A stretch of DNA of 64,000 nucleotides from Flavobacterium piscis (lineage in GTDB: Bacteria > Bacteroidota > Bacteroidia > Flavobacteriales > Flavobacteriaceae), in contig NZ_LVEN01000027.1 in the NCBI RefSeq assembly GCF_001686925.1, forward strand, positions 930,001 through 994,000, given 5' to 3'. Below, piece by piece: positions 1 to 7,064 of this stretch. The position numbers and the translations under genes are program-made. Within the stretch, counting starts at the first letter, position 1. Each line of letters starts with the position of its first letter. The notes under the pieces were generated by a model. It had not been told where the DNA came from, did not search any database, and saw only the letters and a list, made by a program, of their open reading frames with translations.

Positions 1-2
1 CT

Positions 3-392
3 GCAGATTATTTTATGTGGGAACGTTTTATGACCAAACCACTTGTAGATCAGGGAATTTTCAGAAGAGTTGGCGACTGCCCTACTCCATGGCCGTCATT
101 TGTAATTACCGTTCGTGATGAATTCCTGAAAAAGAACCCAAAAATTGTCGAGAAAATATTAGAAATTATAAACAAAACAACGCACGATTTTACTCAAATT
201 CCAAATATAGACAAAACATTATCAGAGCTTTTCAATCAAAAAATTGAAGATATTCAGGAATGGCTAAAACTGACACAATGGTCTCAGAAGAATTTAAGTG
301 AAAAAGCATTCATTAAAATTCAAAATCAGTTATTTGATCTGGGAATTATTGATAAAAAAAGTACTTTTGTTGAAACGGTAAAAGCGCTTTAA
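3..392 (+). CDS. ABC-type substrate-binding protein, C-terminal part (5' end outside window)
   Basis: The reading frame is open from the first bases of the window, so only the last 130 codons are present. The stretch with MWERFMTKPLVDQG followed by FRRVGDCPTPWPSFV resembles the C-terminal half of periplasmic NMT1/SsuA-like substrate-binding proteins of ABC importers; the ligand cannot be told from this fragment. The remainder is helical and charged, as expected for the second lobe. The ATG at 15 is internal and should not be taken as the start. The next gene follows 20 bases later on the same strand, so the two may be co-transcribed. Family call is by recognition; moderate confidence. Confidence 0.6.
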   Translation, partial: ADYFMWERFMTKPLVDQGIFRRVGDCPTPWPSFVITVRDEFLKKNPKIVEKILEIINKTTHDFTQIPNIDKTLSELFNQKIEDIQEWLKLTQWSQKNLSEKAFIKIQNQLFDLGIIDKKSTFVETVKAL

Positions 393-412
393 ATACTTGC
401 TTTTGAATTCTT

Positions 413-1345
413 ATGATAAAATTCCCTAAAATTGACTTTCCGCAATTAAAATCCAAACTACAGGTGAAATCTCCCTGGGACAGGATTATTATTATGCTGT
501 TGAGTCTTTTGATTACCATACCGATTTTTATCATACTGCATCAAAACCTGATCGATTTAGAATGGGCTTTTAATCTCGATCGTGTATTTATTTTCATATT
601 TGTTTTTGCTGCGATTTCCTTTTTGTTAATGTACCTGCGAACCATTATTATTTTATGTATCGCGGTTTATATATTGGTTTTAATTTACGGAAGTGTTATA
701 GGTAATTATGGCTTTAGTGAAATTTCTGAAGATTATAATTCGATGATTTATACCATGTCTGATAATCCTTTTCCGCAGGATATTATTGTGGCAAAGCTGC
801 TTCCGTTTCCTAATAAGTCAAAGATTATCAATGCTATCGAGTATCAAAATCCAAAGGTTCGAAATTTTGCCATAATGGCTACGACAAAGCATTTTAAAGG
901 CATAAAAGGATATTCTGATTACAGAACCATTATTCAGTGTTTTGCTGTATTCAAAGAGATTAATAGCCGTTGGAATTATGTAAACGATCCCAAAGAAGGC
1001 GATTATATCGCGACGGCGAGCGAATCCTTAGAATATTTTTCGGGTGATTGTGATGATCACTCTATCTTAATGGCGGCTGCAATTCGCTCTATTGGCGGCA
1101 CTCCAAGGCTAATTCATACAAAAGGTCATATTTATCCTGAAATTCTAATTGGTACTACGATCGATCTGGAAAAAGTAAATTACTTAATAAAGAATGTGCT
1201 TTTTGTAAAAGAAAGTTATAAAAAGAAGATTCATTATCATATTGATGAACGCGGTCAGATTTGGATGAATCTTGATTATACAGCAAAATATCCCGGCGGA
1301 CCATTTATGTACGAAGAGATTTTGGGAGCTTTGACTTTGAAATAG
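413..1345 (+). CDS. Transglutaminase-like membrane protein
   Basis: 310 residues. Three hydrophobic segments occupy roughly residues 25-42, 58-75 and 77-95, followed by a soluble domain with the transglutaminase/cysteine-protease core: GDCDDHS with the likely nucleophile Cys213, then a His near 239 (KGHIYPE). These are the Cys and His of the papain-like triad; the acidic third residue is not obvious. Bacterial members may act as proteases or in envelope cross-linking, and the substrate is unknown. It starts 20 bases after the substrate-binding protein fragment, suggesting one transcript. The C-terminus is complete and is followed by a repeat-rich intergenic region. Confidence 0.75.
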   Translation: MIKFPKIDFPQLKSKLQVKSPWDRIIIMLLSLLITIPIFIILHQNLIDLEWAFNLDRVFIFIFVFAAISFLLMYLRTIIILCIAVYILVLIYGSVIGNYGFSEISEDYNSMIYTMSDNPFPQDIIVAKLLPFPNKSKIINAIEYQNPKVRNFAIMATTKHFKGIKGYSDYRTIIQCFAVFKEINSRWNYVNDPKEGDYIATASESLEYFSGDCDDHSILMAAAIRSIGGTPRLIHTKGHIYPEILIGTTIDLEKVNYLIKNVLFVKESYKKKIHYHIDERGQIWMNLDYTAKYPGGPFMYEEILGALTLK

Positions 1346-1371
1346 GTTTTTTTTTTAAAGCTACTGAGAGG

Positions 1372-1395
1372 CTAAGGTTCTAAGGTACTAAGGTT
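1372..1395. repeat. Short tandem direct repeat, CTAAGGT unit
   Basis: Three CTAAGGT copies start at 1372, 1380 and 1388 with an 8-base period. A related short direct repeat (TTCTAAGCTG, twice) lies at 55378-55411. It looks like the worn remains of a dispersed intergenic repeat. No coding potential. Confidence 0.5.
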
Positions 1396-1555
1396 TTGGG
1401 AGAAGTTTTTTTTAGTATTGTGTTTTTGCTCACCTATTTTACGGATTGAACGGGTTTACTCGTGTTTTTTTAAAATTTCAATCTCAAGTTCTTAGTATAA
1501 TTCAAAAAAGCCAGATCACAAATTTTCTAATAAAATTATTCTTATCATAGGGAAG

Positions 1556-1602
1556 CACAGCAATGCGTCTTACACATGTAGTAGACGCACTGCTGTGCGT
1601 CT
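1556..1602. repeat. Palindromic intergenic repeat, two alternative hairpins
   Basis: The arms 1556-1570 (CACAGCAATGCGTCT) and 1583-1597 pair with one mismatch around a 12-base loop. The right arm also forms a second, perfect 8-bp hairpin: 1583-1590 (AGACGCAC) with 1595-1602 (GTGCGTCT), loop TGCT. Short GC-richer palindromes of this AGACGCAC type, in otherwise AT-rich intergenic DNA, resemble REP/MITE-like dispersed elements. The 1346-1791 gap otherwise holds only the CTAAGGT repeat and the promoter of the lipoprotein gene. Confidence 0.65.
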
Positions 1603-1749
1603 CTACGATAAATACGGATAATTTAAAAATTAAATAACATAATCATCACTGAGTCAGTAAACTAAAATTATAAATCAAAAAATATAATTTTGTAAGTATA
1701 ATTACCGATTAATTTGTAAATATTTGATTTTTAGATTTTTAATTAAAAA

Positions 1750-1757
1750 TATTTTTG
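1750..1757 (+). promoter_or_regulatory. -7 promoter element for the lipoprotein gene
   Basis: TATTTTTG matches the Bacteroidota TAnnTTTG -7 box, 34 bases before the ATG at 1792. A TTTG at 1723-1726 could be the -33 box, but the 23-base spacing is longer than usual. Confidence 0.45.
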
Positions 1758-1791
1758 TAATTTTCTGAGGTCTAACTTTAATCGCAAAATC

Positions 1792-2160
1792 ATGAAAAAA
1801 TCTAAATTATTTATCTTCGGAATTGTATTATTGGCAGTATTAATGGTTTCATGTCATAAAGGGCGCAATAAATTGGTAAACTCCTGGAAAATCACCGCTG
1901 TTGAACCAAAAATGCCGCTTTCTGATTCTTTAAAAAATGTTATTCTTACTCAGGGTCAGCTTACTTTTACTGAAGATGGACATGTGACGGGATATTTACA
2001 AAGAGAAATAACTGATGGTACTTTTGCTTTGACAAAAGGCGGAAAGAGTTTAGTGATAAAAGATGAAACAGGAACCCCATACCCTTGTGAAAGTACTATA
2101 ACAGATGAAGAACTGATATTAGACAGCAAAGAGATGAAAATAACCCTCAAAAAAATATAA
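1792..2160 (+). CDS. Small lipoprotein with a lipocalin-like fold
   Basis: 122 residues. A signal sequence ends in the lipobox LMVSC with the lipid-accepting Cys21. The mature part contains a W near the start (LVNSWKITAVEP), and alternating short beta-like strands (QLTFTEDGHVTGYL, GTFALTKGGKSLVI, ESTITDEELIL), the pattern of Bacteroidota lipocalin-like lipoproteins of about 120-150 residues. No catalytic motif is visible and the ligand is unknown. It stands alone with its own promoter and a terminator at 2192-2226. Confidence 0.7.
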   Translation: MKKSKLFIFGIVLLAVLMVSCHKGRNKLVNSWKITAVEPKMPLSDSLKNVILTQGQLTFTEDGHVTGYLQREITDGTFALTKGGKSLVIKDETGTPYPCESTITDEELILDSKEMKITLKKI

Positions 2161-2191
2161 GCTGAGTTTTACGGAACTTAGAACATTTTTA

Positions 2192-2226
2192 AAACCATAC
2201 TGAATACAATTTAGTGTGGTTTTTTC
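2192..2226 (+). terminator. Rho-independent terminator after the lipoprotein gene
   Basis: AACCATACT and AGTGTGGTT pair, with one G-U type mismatch, around an 11-base loop and run into TTTTTTCTTTT. Confidence 0.7.
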
Positions 2227-2265
2227 TTTTAAAAAAAATCTGTTTTTATAATTAAAGACAAATCG

Positions 2266-2273
2266 TATCTTTG
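2266..2273 (+). promoter_or_regulatory. -7 promoter element of the ABC-F gene
   Basis: TATCTTTG fits TAnnTTTG. The start of transcription would be near 2280, giving a leader of about 105 bases before the ATG at 2386, long compared with neighbouring genes. A T-rich tract near 2241-2248 is a weak -33 candidate. Confidence 0.6.
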
Positions 2274-2301
2274 TAATCTTAAAATAGGACTAATAATTTA
2301 T

Positions 2302-2331
2302 GTGAAAAATAATTTCTTTCAGGCAATTTAG
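2302..2331 (+). CDS. Putative 9-codon leader peptide upstream of the ABC-F gene
   Basis: A GTG-initiated ORF encodes M(V)KNNFFQAI and stops at TAG 2329-2331. Its codons overlap the left arm (2309-2320) of a stem whose right arm covers the start region of the ABC-F gene, and its stop sits at the foot of the next hairpin. This is the geometry of antibiotic-responsive leader peptides of resistance genes. An ATG at 2300-2302 in another frame is followed at once by TGA, so it is a start-stop and not a competing peptide. Nothing shows directly that it is translated. Confidence 0.35.
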   Translation: MKNNFFQAI

Positions 2332-2396
2332 AGAGTAAACGGCAATTGCGGTTACTCTATTTATTCATTTTTATAGAAAGAAATTATGTTTACTCT
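2309..2396 (+). promoter_or_regulatory. Leader with mutually exclusive stems covering the ABC-F start codon
   Basis: The 12-base arm 2309-2320 (ATAATTTCTTTC) is perfectly complementary to 2376-2387, which reaches into the ATG. Between them, 2332-2340 pairs with 2351-2358 (one bulged A), capped by a GC/GC-closed AATT loop and followed by the T-rich stretch 2359-2373. The segment 2332-2339 (AGAGTAAA) is also perfectly complementary to 2389-2396, codons 2-4 of the gene. This fits an attenuator acting on translation, and possibly on transcription. Inference from base pairing only. Confidence 0.55.
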
Positions 2397-3972
2397 ACAG
2401 AACATTTCATATAAACACAATAACAGTGATTTATTGTTTGACAATATTAGTTTTACAGTAAATAATCACGAAAAAATAGCGCTAATTGGTGCTAACGGAA
2501 TTGGAAAATCAACGTTATTAAAAATCATAGCGGGAGAATTACAGCCATCAAACGGAGAGCTAAGAATTAACTCTGATCCGTATTATATTCCGCAAATTTT
2601 TGGTCAATACAATCATTTCACAATTGCCGAAGCTTTACGTGTTAATCACAAACTCAATGCCCTTCGGGAAATACTGAACGGCAATGTATCAGAAGAAAAT
2701 CTGACTGTCTTAAACGATGACTGGACTATTGAGGAACGTTGCGATAATGCCTTAAAATATTGGCAATTATCTGATTTGGATTTAGCAGAAAAAATCGAAA
2801 ACTTAAGCGGAGGACAAAAAACAAAAGTATTCCTGGCCGGTATTTTGATTCATGAACCTGAATTGGTTTTGCTTGATGAACCCAGTAATCATCTTGACAA
2901 GGCGACCAGAGAATTGCTTTACAATTTTATCGTAACTACAAATAGTAGTTTGATTATTGTGAGTCATGATCGAAAACTGCTTAATCTGTTACCCACCGTT
3001 TATGAACTTAGCAAACGAGGTATTACTATTTATGGCGGAAATTATGATTTTTATACCAGTCAAAAAGAAATTGAAAATCATGCCTTAAACCAGGATCTTC
3101 AAAGTAAGGAAAAAGCCCTGCGAAAAGCCAAAGAAAAAGAACGTGAAACTCTTGAAAGGCAGCAAAAACTGGATGCCCGCGGAAAAAAGAAACAGGAAAA
3201 ATCAGGTGTTGCCCGCATCATGATGAATACATTGCGTAATAATGCCGAAAACAGTTCGTCGAAACTCAAAAGTGTTCATGTAGAAAAAATAGACGGAATT
3301 TCGAAAGAATTACGCGAAATACGCTCGGCATTGCCGGATATTGATCAGATGAAATTTGGTTTTGATGATTCGGGTTTGCATAAAGGAAAAATTCTTTTTA
3401 AGGCAACTGACATTAACTTTAGTTACAACGATCAATTGCTCTGGAAGAAAGATGTAAGTTTAGAAATAACAAGCGGCGAGAGAATTGCGCTAAACGGCCT
3501 GAACGGATCCGGTAAAACGACCCTTATTAAAATTATTTTAGGTAAACTATCCCCAAAATCAGGTAGTGTGCGGATTGCAGAGAATAAAGCTGTTTATATC
3601 GATCAGGATTATTCGCTTATTACTAATGAACTCAAAGTTTACGATCAGGCACAACAATTTAATGTTGCAGGATTAGAAGAACATGAGATCAAAATGAGGT
3701 TGAATCGGTTTTTGTTCCATAAAGAATATTGGGACAAACCTTGCGGCATTTTAAGCGGAGGCGAAAAAATGCGATTAATGCTTTGTTGTTTAACGATTAG
3801 CAACGAATCGCCGGACATTATTATATTGGATGAACCTACAAATAATCTGGATATTCAGAATGTTGAAATCCTGACGGCCGCGATCAACGAATATCAGGGA
3901 ACATTGATTGTGGTTTCTCACGATGAATCATTTTTAGAACAAATAAATATTGAGAAAGCTATCCTTTTGTAA
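2386..3972 (+). CDS. ABC-F family ATPase, likely ribosome protection
   Basis: 528 residues with two ABC domains and no membrane segments. Domain 1 has Walker A GANGIGKST (about 35-43), signature LSGGQ (140-144) and Walker B VLLDEP (161-166). A charged linker of about 80 residues (KEKERETLERQQKLDARGK) separates it from domain 2, with Walker A GLNGSGKT, signature LSGGE and LDEPTNNLD. This is the ABC-F plan: soluble proteins that bind the ribosomal E site, either as translation factors or to dislodge antibiotics bound at the peptidyl-transferase centre. A resistance role is inferred from the long attenuator-like leader and monocistronic layout. The Uup/EttA/YheS type of housekeeping factor is the alternative. 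Confidence 0.85.
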   Translation: MFTLQNISYKHNNSDLLFDNISFTVNNHEKIALIGANGIGKSTLLKIIAGELQPSNGELRINSDPYYIPQIFGQYNHFTIAEALRVNHKLNALREILNGNVSEENLTVLNDDWTIEERCDNALKYWQLSDLDLAEKIENLSGGQKTKVFLAGILIHEPELVLLDEPSNHLDKATRELLYNFIVTTNSSLIIVSHDRKLLNLLPTVYELSKRGITIYGGNYDFYTSQKEIENHALNQDLQSKEKALRKAKEKERETLERQQKLDARGKKKQEKSGVARIMMNTLRNNAENSSSKLKSVHVEKIDGISKELREIRSALPDIDQMKFGFDDSGLHKGKILFKATDINFSYNDQLLWKKDVSLEITSGERIALNGLNGSGKTTLIKIILGKLSPKSGSVRIAENKAVYIDQDYSLITNELKVYDQAQQFNVAGLEEHEIKMRLNRFLFHKEYWDKPCGILSGGEKMRLMLCCLTISNESPDIIILDEPTNNLDIQNVEILTAAINEYQGTLIVVSHDESFLEQINIEKAILL

Positions 3973-4054
3973 ATGAGTTCAATTCGCTTTTTAATTCTGT
4001 TTTTTGGTTTTTGAACGCAAGTTTGTCAATGCTAATTGATAAAATCAATTTATA

Positions 4055-4093
4055 AAAGCTCTAAAGTTTAAAGATTTTAGAGCTTTTTTTTGT
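4055..4093 (+). terminator. Rho-independent terminator after the ABC-F gene
   Basis: Perfect 11-bp stem AAAGCTCTAAA / TTTAGAGCTTT with a 10-base loop, followed by TTTTTT. Confidence 0.85.
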
Positions 4094-4130
4094 AAATGAC
4101 TGATTAATAGTAAAAAAAAAATATAAAACG

Positions 4131-4178
4131 TTTTGCGCAGTCAAATAACTGCATTATATTTGCAGTCAAATAACTGCA
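4131..4178 (+). promoter_or_regulatory. ArsR promoter with duplicated 17-bp operator
   Basis: GCAGTCAAATAACTGCA occurs twice, perfectly, at 4137-4153 and 4162-4178, 25 bases apart. Each copy carries the inverted arms GCAGT/ACTGC. The -7 box TATATTTG (4155-4162) lies exactly between them, and TTTG at 4132-4135 is the -33 box with a 19-base spacer. The first copy fills the spacer and the second covers the start of transcription, so a bound repressor would block polymerase. The ATG follows 2 bases after the second copy. Confidence 0.8.
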
Positions 4179-4180
4179 CA

Positions 4181-4504
4181 ATGGAAATTCGTAGAGATGT
4201 ATTTCAGGCCATAGCCGACCCTACCCGCAGGGCAATATTAAGTTTAGTAGCAATACAAGCCATGAAACCGGGTGTAATAGCAGAAAATTTCGATTCGTCT
4301 CGACAGACCATTTCAAAACACATTCAAATCCTTGCAGAATGTGAATTGCTAAGTCAATACCAAAATGGAAGGGAAATTTATTATCTCACAAATGCAAAAA
4401 AGATGAAAGAAGTAGCTGATTTTATTGAACCTTTTCGTCAAATGTGGGACGATCGCTTTAATAAATTAGAAGCTTTAATGAAAAATTACAAACCCAAAAA
4501 ATAA
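4181..4504 (+). CDS. ArsR-family winged-helix repressor
   Basis: 107 residues from the ATG at 4181; the 16 codons that extend the frame upstream lie inside the operator and are discarded. [20 protein letters not shown] and the recognition helix region [19 protein letters not shown] with YYLT are typical of the ArsR/SdpR subgroup. There is no CVC or other metal-binding cysteine pair (one isolated Cys only), so it is not an arsenic sensor in the classical sense. It heads a run with AHSA1 and DoxX-like proteins, a common arrangement in which the regulator represses its own operon through the doubled palindrome just upstream. Confidence 0.9.
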   Translation: MEIRRDVFQAIADPTRRAILSLVAIQAMKPGVIAENFDSSRQTISKHIQILAECELLSQYQNGREIYYLTNAKKMKEVADFIEPFRQMWDDRFNKLEALMKNYKPKK

Positions 4505-4511
4505 ACGGCTT

Positions 4512-4979
4512 ATGGAATTAAAAACAAAAATTAGCGCCAAAGAGGGTCAACAGGATCTTGTCATTACCCGAGAGTTTGATCTTCCGGTAGAATTACTTTT
4601 TAAAGCTTATACCGAGCCTGAAATTGTAGCACAGTGGATGAGTACAAAAGTGCTTAAACTCGAAAACAAAAAATATGGAGGTTATGAATTTGAGACAAGT
4701 GATCCTCATGGCAACGTGGTATTTAAGGCAAATGGTGTAATTCATGAATATAGCCAAAACGTGAGAATTATACGAACATTTGAAATGGAGAAATCTCCTT
4801 TTGCCCCTCAGCTTGAATTTTTAGATTTTGAATCAATTTCTGAAGAAACAAGTACATTGACTATGCATGTAATTTATAAATCAGTTGATCTACGTGACCA
4901 GATGCTAAAACTGCCGTTTGCGCAGGGCATTAATATGGCACATAACAGGTTACAAGATATCGTAAGCAAATTAAAATAA
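4512..4979 (+). CDS. AHSA1/SRPBCC domain protein
   Basis: 155 residues, one helix-grip domain of the AHSA1 (activator of Hsp90 ATPase homologue 1-like) type: VITREFDLPVELLFKAYTEP and VAQWMSTK near the N-terminus, GGYEFETSDPHG in the middle, and a C-terminal helix. The fold makes a hydrophobic cavity; the ligand is unknown. It begins 7 bases after the ArsR gene and 6 bases before the DoxX-like gene. ArsR-AHSA1 pairs are common in bacteria, so co-regulation is likely even though the biochemical role is not established. Confidence 0.85.
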   Translation: MELKTKISAKEGQQDLVITREFDLPVELLFKAYTEPEIVAQWMSTKVLKLENKKYGGYEFETSDPHGNVVFKANGVIHEYSQNVRIIRTFEMEKSPFAPQLEFLDFESISEETSTLTMHVIYKSVDLRDQMLKLPFAQGINMAHNRLQDIVSKLK

Positions 4980-4985
4980 AAGATC

Positions 4986-5369
4986 ATGACAAAAAGAAAT
5001 AAAATCATTTACTGGATTGCAACTCTTTGGCTTGCATTGGGAATGACATCAACCGGCGTAGTACAATTAATAAAAATGAAAGAAGAAGTAGAAATGATGG
5101 ATCATTTAGGGTATCCGATCTATTTTTTAACAATTATTGGAATTTGGAAAATATTAGGCGTATTCGCGGTATTAATTCCTAAATTTACTTTACTTAAAGA
5201 ATGGGCTTACGCAGGATTCTTTTTTGTAATGTCTGGGGCTATTTTTTCTCATTTAGCCTGTGGAGATGCTCCTATTGCTCTTTTTGGGCCAATATTGTTA
5301 CTTATACTAACGATTGTGTCATGGTATTTCAGACCTTTAGAAAGAAAAATTGTTTCGGTTCAATCATAA
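4986..5369 (+). CDS. DoxX-like membrane protein
   Basis: 127 residues with four hydrophobic helices at roughly 8-25, 44-65, 72-90 and 98-115, the DoxX-like four-helix plan. No catalytic or metal motif is evident. Third gene of the ArsR-led run, with 6 bases from the AHSA1 gene and 11 bases to the next start. DoxX proteins are linked in other bacteria to membrane redox complexes; nothing here shows that specifically. Confidence 0.8.
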   Translation: MTKRNKIIYWIATLWLALGMTSTGVVQLIKMKEEVEMMDHLGYPIYFLTIIGIWKILGVFAVLIPKFTLLKEWAYAGFFFVMSGAIFSHLACGDAPIALFGPILLLILTIVSWYFRPLERKIVSVQS

Positions 5370-5380
5370 AAATAAAAGTT

Positions 5381-5938
5381 ATGAAAAATAAATTATCTAT
5401 AGATCAGCAAGAAGAATTGCTTAGCGTTTTAGAAGCGCGTTTTGAAAAAAATATGCAACGCCATAACGGTATACATTGGAATAAAGTAGTCGTAAAACTG
5501 AAAGCCAATCCCGATAAATTATGGTCTTTGGATGAAATGGAAAGAACCGAAGGTGAACCGGATGTTATTGCTTATGATGAAAATACAGATGAATATGTTT
5601 TTTATGATTGTTCTGCAGAAAGTCCTAAAGGCCGCAGAAGTATATGTTATGATCATGAAGCTTTAGAAAAAAGAAAAGAAAACAAGCCCAAAGACAGTGC
5701 ACTAAATATGGCAGAAGAAATGGGAATTAAAATACTTAACGAAGAAGAATACAAAGAACTTCAGAAACTGGGTAAATTTGACACTAAAACTTCGAGCTGG
5801 ATTGCAACTCCTTCTGATATCAGGAAGTTAGACGGTGCATTATTTTCGGACTTTCGATACAATACTGTTTTTGTGTATCACAACGGAGCTGATTCATATT
5901 ATGCAGCCAGAGGTTTTCGCGGATCGTTGCGTGTATAA
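5381..5938 (+). CDS. DUF4256 domain protein
   Basis: 185 residues from the ATG at 5381. A frame continuing 60 codons upstream overlaps the DoxX-like gene and has no protein-like character, so it is rejected. Features are HNGIHWNKVVVKL, LDEMERTEGEPDVIAYDE, YDCSAESPKGRRSICYDHEA and SWIATPSDIRKLDGALFSD, which I recognise as the DUF4256 family. The His, Asp and Cys residues are conserved-looking but no reaction is known. It is soluble, with no signal peptide, and probably the fourth gene of the ArsR-controlled run. Confidence 0.8.
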   Translation: MKNKLSIDQQEELLSVLEARFEKNMQRHNGIHWNKVVVKLKANPDKLWSLDEMERTEGEPDVIAYDENTDEYVFYDCSAESPKGRRSICYDHEALEKRKENKPKDSALNMAEEMGIKILNEEEYKELQKLGKFDTKTSSWIATPSDIRKLDGALFSDFRYNTVFVYHNGADSYYAARGFRGSLRV

Positions 5939-5973
5939 TCGATTAAAACCATAATGTAAACCAAATTAAAAAA

Positions 5974-6477
5974 ATGATATTAGCCTTTGATACGTATTAT
6001 TATGACGGAAAAGCAAAAACAGTCTGCCTTGAATTTGAAGAGTGGAATGAAAGTAAAAATTTTAAAATTCACACCGAAATCATTGAAAATGCCGAAGAAT
6101 ATATTCCGGGAGAATTTTATAAAAGAGAATTGCCTTGTATTGTCAGTTTATTAGATAAAATTGACTTAACGAATATTGAAGCCATTATTGTAGATGGTTT
6201 TGTGTATTTAGACGATGAAAAAAAATACGGCTTGGGAGGCCGCTTATACGAAAAACTCAATAGTAAAATCCCAATTATTGGTGTCGCAAAAACAAATTTT
6301 GCAGCCATAGAAGAACTCAAAAGAGCTTTAGTTAGAGGCGATAGCAAAAAGCCATTGTATATTACTGCTATTGGAATTGAGTTGGATAAAGCTTTTGATA
6401 AAATAGCGAGTATGGCGGGGGAATTTAGATTTCCAACGCTGTTAAAAGAGTTAGATAGATTGACGAAAGAATTGTAA
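5974..6477 (+). CDS. Endonuclease V-like protein, short form
   Basis: 167 residues. Landmarks match endonuclease V (inosine-directed nuclease): Asp6 in the first strand (FDTYY), YIPG at 43-46, Arg51-Glu52 in KRELP, VDG with Asp74 and GVAK at 103-106. These correspond to the D-E-D metal site and the YxPG wedge of the family. It is clearly shorter than the usual 220 or so residues: the N-terminal region and the C-terminal His segment are lacking. The wedge Tyr is kept, but activity on deoxyinosine cannot be assumed. It lies 35 bases after the DUF4256 gene and may belong to the same transcript. Confidence 0.6.
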   Translation: MILAFDTYYYDGKAKTVCLEFEEWNESKNFKIHTEIIENAEEYIPGEFYKRELPCIVSLLDKIDLTNIEAIIVDGFVYLDDEKKYGLGGRLYEKLNSKIPIIGVAKTNFAAIEELKRALVRGDSKKPLYITAIGIELDKAFDKIASMAGEFRFPTLLKELDRLTKEL

Positions 6478-6489
6478 AATACTGAATTT

Positions 6490-7035
6490 TTGGAACAGCT
6501 TGAATTAACAGAAAACGATATATTATTTCTGAAAGAAAGAATTAAGGAGTACGACAGATATAGTATTTTGTGGATAATTATTCTGCTGTTTTTGTCTTAT
6601 GGATTTTATTATTTAAATTTTTCAGAAGGGATCCCAACTGAAAGCTCATTTTTTGACAGCTTCATTTTATTAGAAATTGTTTTTTTAGGTCTCCTAACTT
6701 ATGCACTAATTAAAGGCTACGAGCGCAATATAAAATGGAAGAAAAATTTATATAAACAAAAGAAAATAGTAGGTTCTTTTAAAGTTCTGGAGAAATTAAT
6801 TACCAATCAAAATGATTCTGATGCTACAAGTCATAATGTTATTAGAATATTTTCTGAAATTGAAAAAAAAGATAAATTCATTTTCATGGATAATTATAAT
6901 TTTAGAAAGTTAGCGGTTGATGATTTTATTTATTTGGAATATTTTACAGATATGGACTTAATTAAAATTTTAGAATTTAATAACAGGAAATTAGAATACA
7001 TACGATATCAGATTTATGATAATACTTGGGGTTAA
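6490..7035 (+). CDS. Hypothetical membrane protein, TTG start
   Basis: 181 residues; family not recognised. The only usable start between the previous stop (6475-6477) and the body of the frame is TTG at 6490; the first in-frame ATG lies near residue 134, so the gene either uses TTG or has lost its start. Two hydrophobic segments (about 22-40 and 55-75) are followed by a basic stretch (RNIKWKKNLYKQKK) and a soluble tail rich in Asp, Tyr and Phe. It follows the endonuclease V-like gene by 12 bases. Confidence 0.5.
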   Translation: MEQLELTENDILFLKERIKEYDRYSILWIIILLFLSYGFYYLNFSEGIPTESSFFDSFILLEIVFLGLLTYALIKGYERNIKWKKNLYKQKKIVGSFKVLEKLITNQNDSDATSHNVIRIFSEIEKKDKFIFMDNYNFRKLAVDDFIYLEYFTDMDLIKILEFNNRKLEYIRYQIYDNTWG

Positions 7036-7064
7036 CAATTAAAAAATAATCTATTAATAATAAC

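Noticed and set aside
1556-1602. CRISPR-like repeat
   Set aside because: A single palindromic element, with no regularly spaced repeats and no cas gene.
4133-4180. N-terminal extension of the ArsR protein (16 codons)
   Set aside because: It lies across the two operator copies and the -7 box; ATG 4181 is the natural start.
5201-5380. N-terminal extension of the DUF4256 protein
   Set aside because: It overlaps the DoxX-like gene in another frame and reads as low-quality sequence; ATG 5381 fits the family start.
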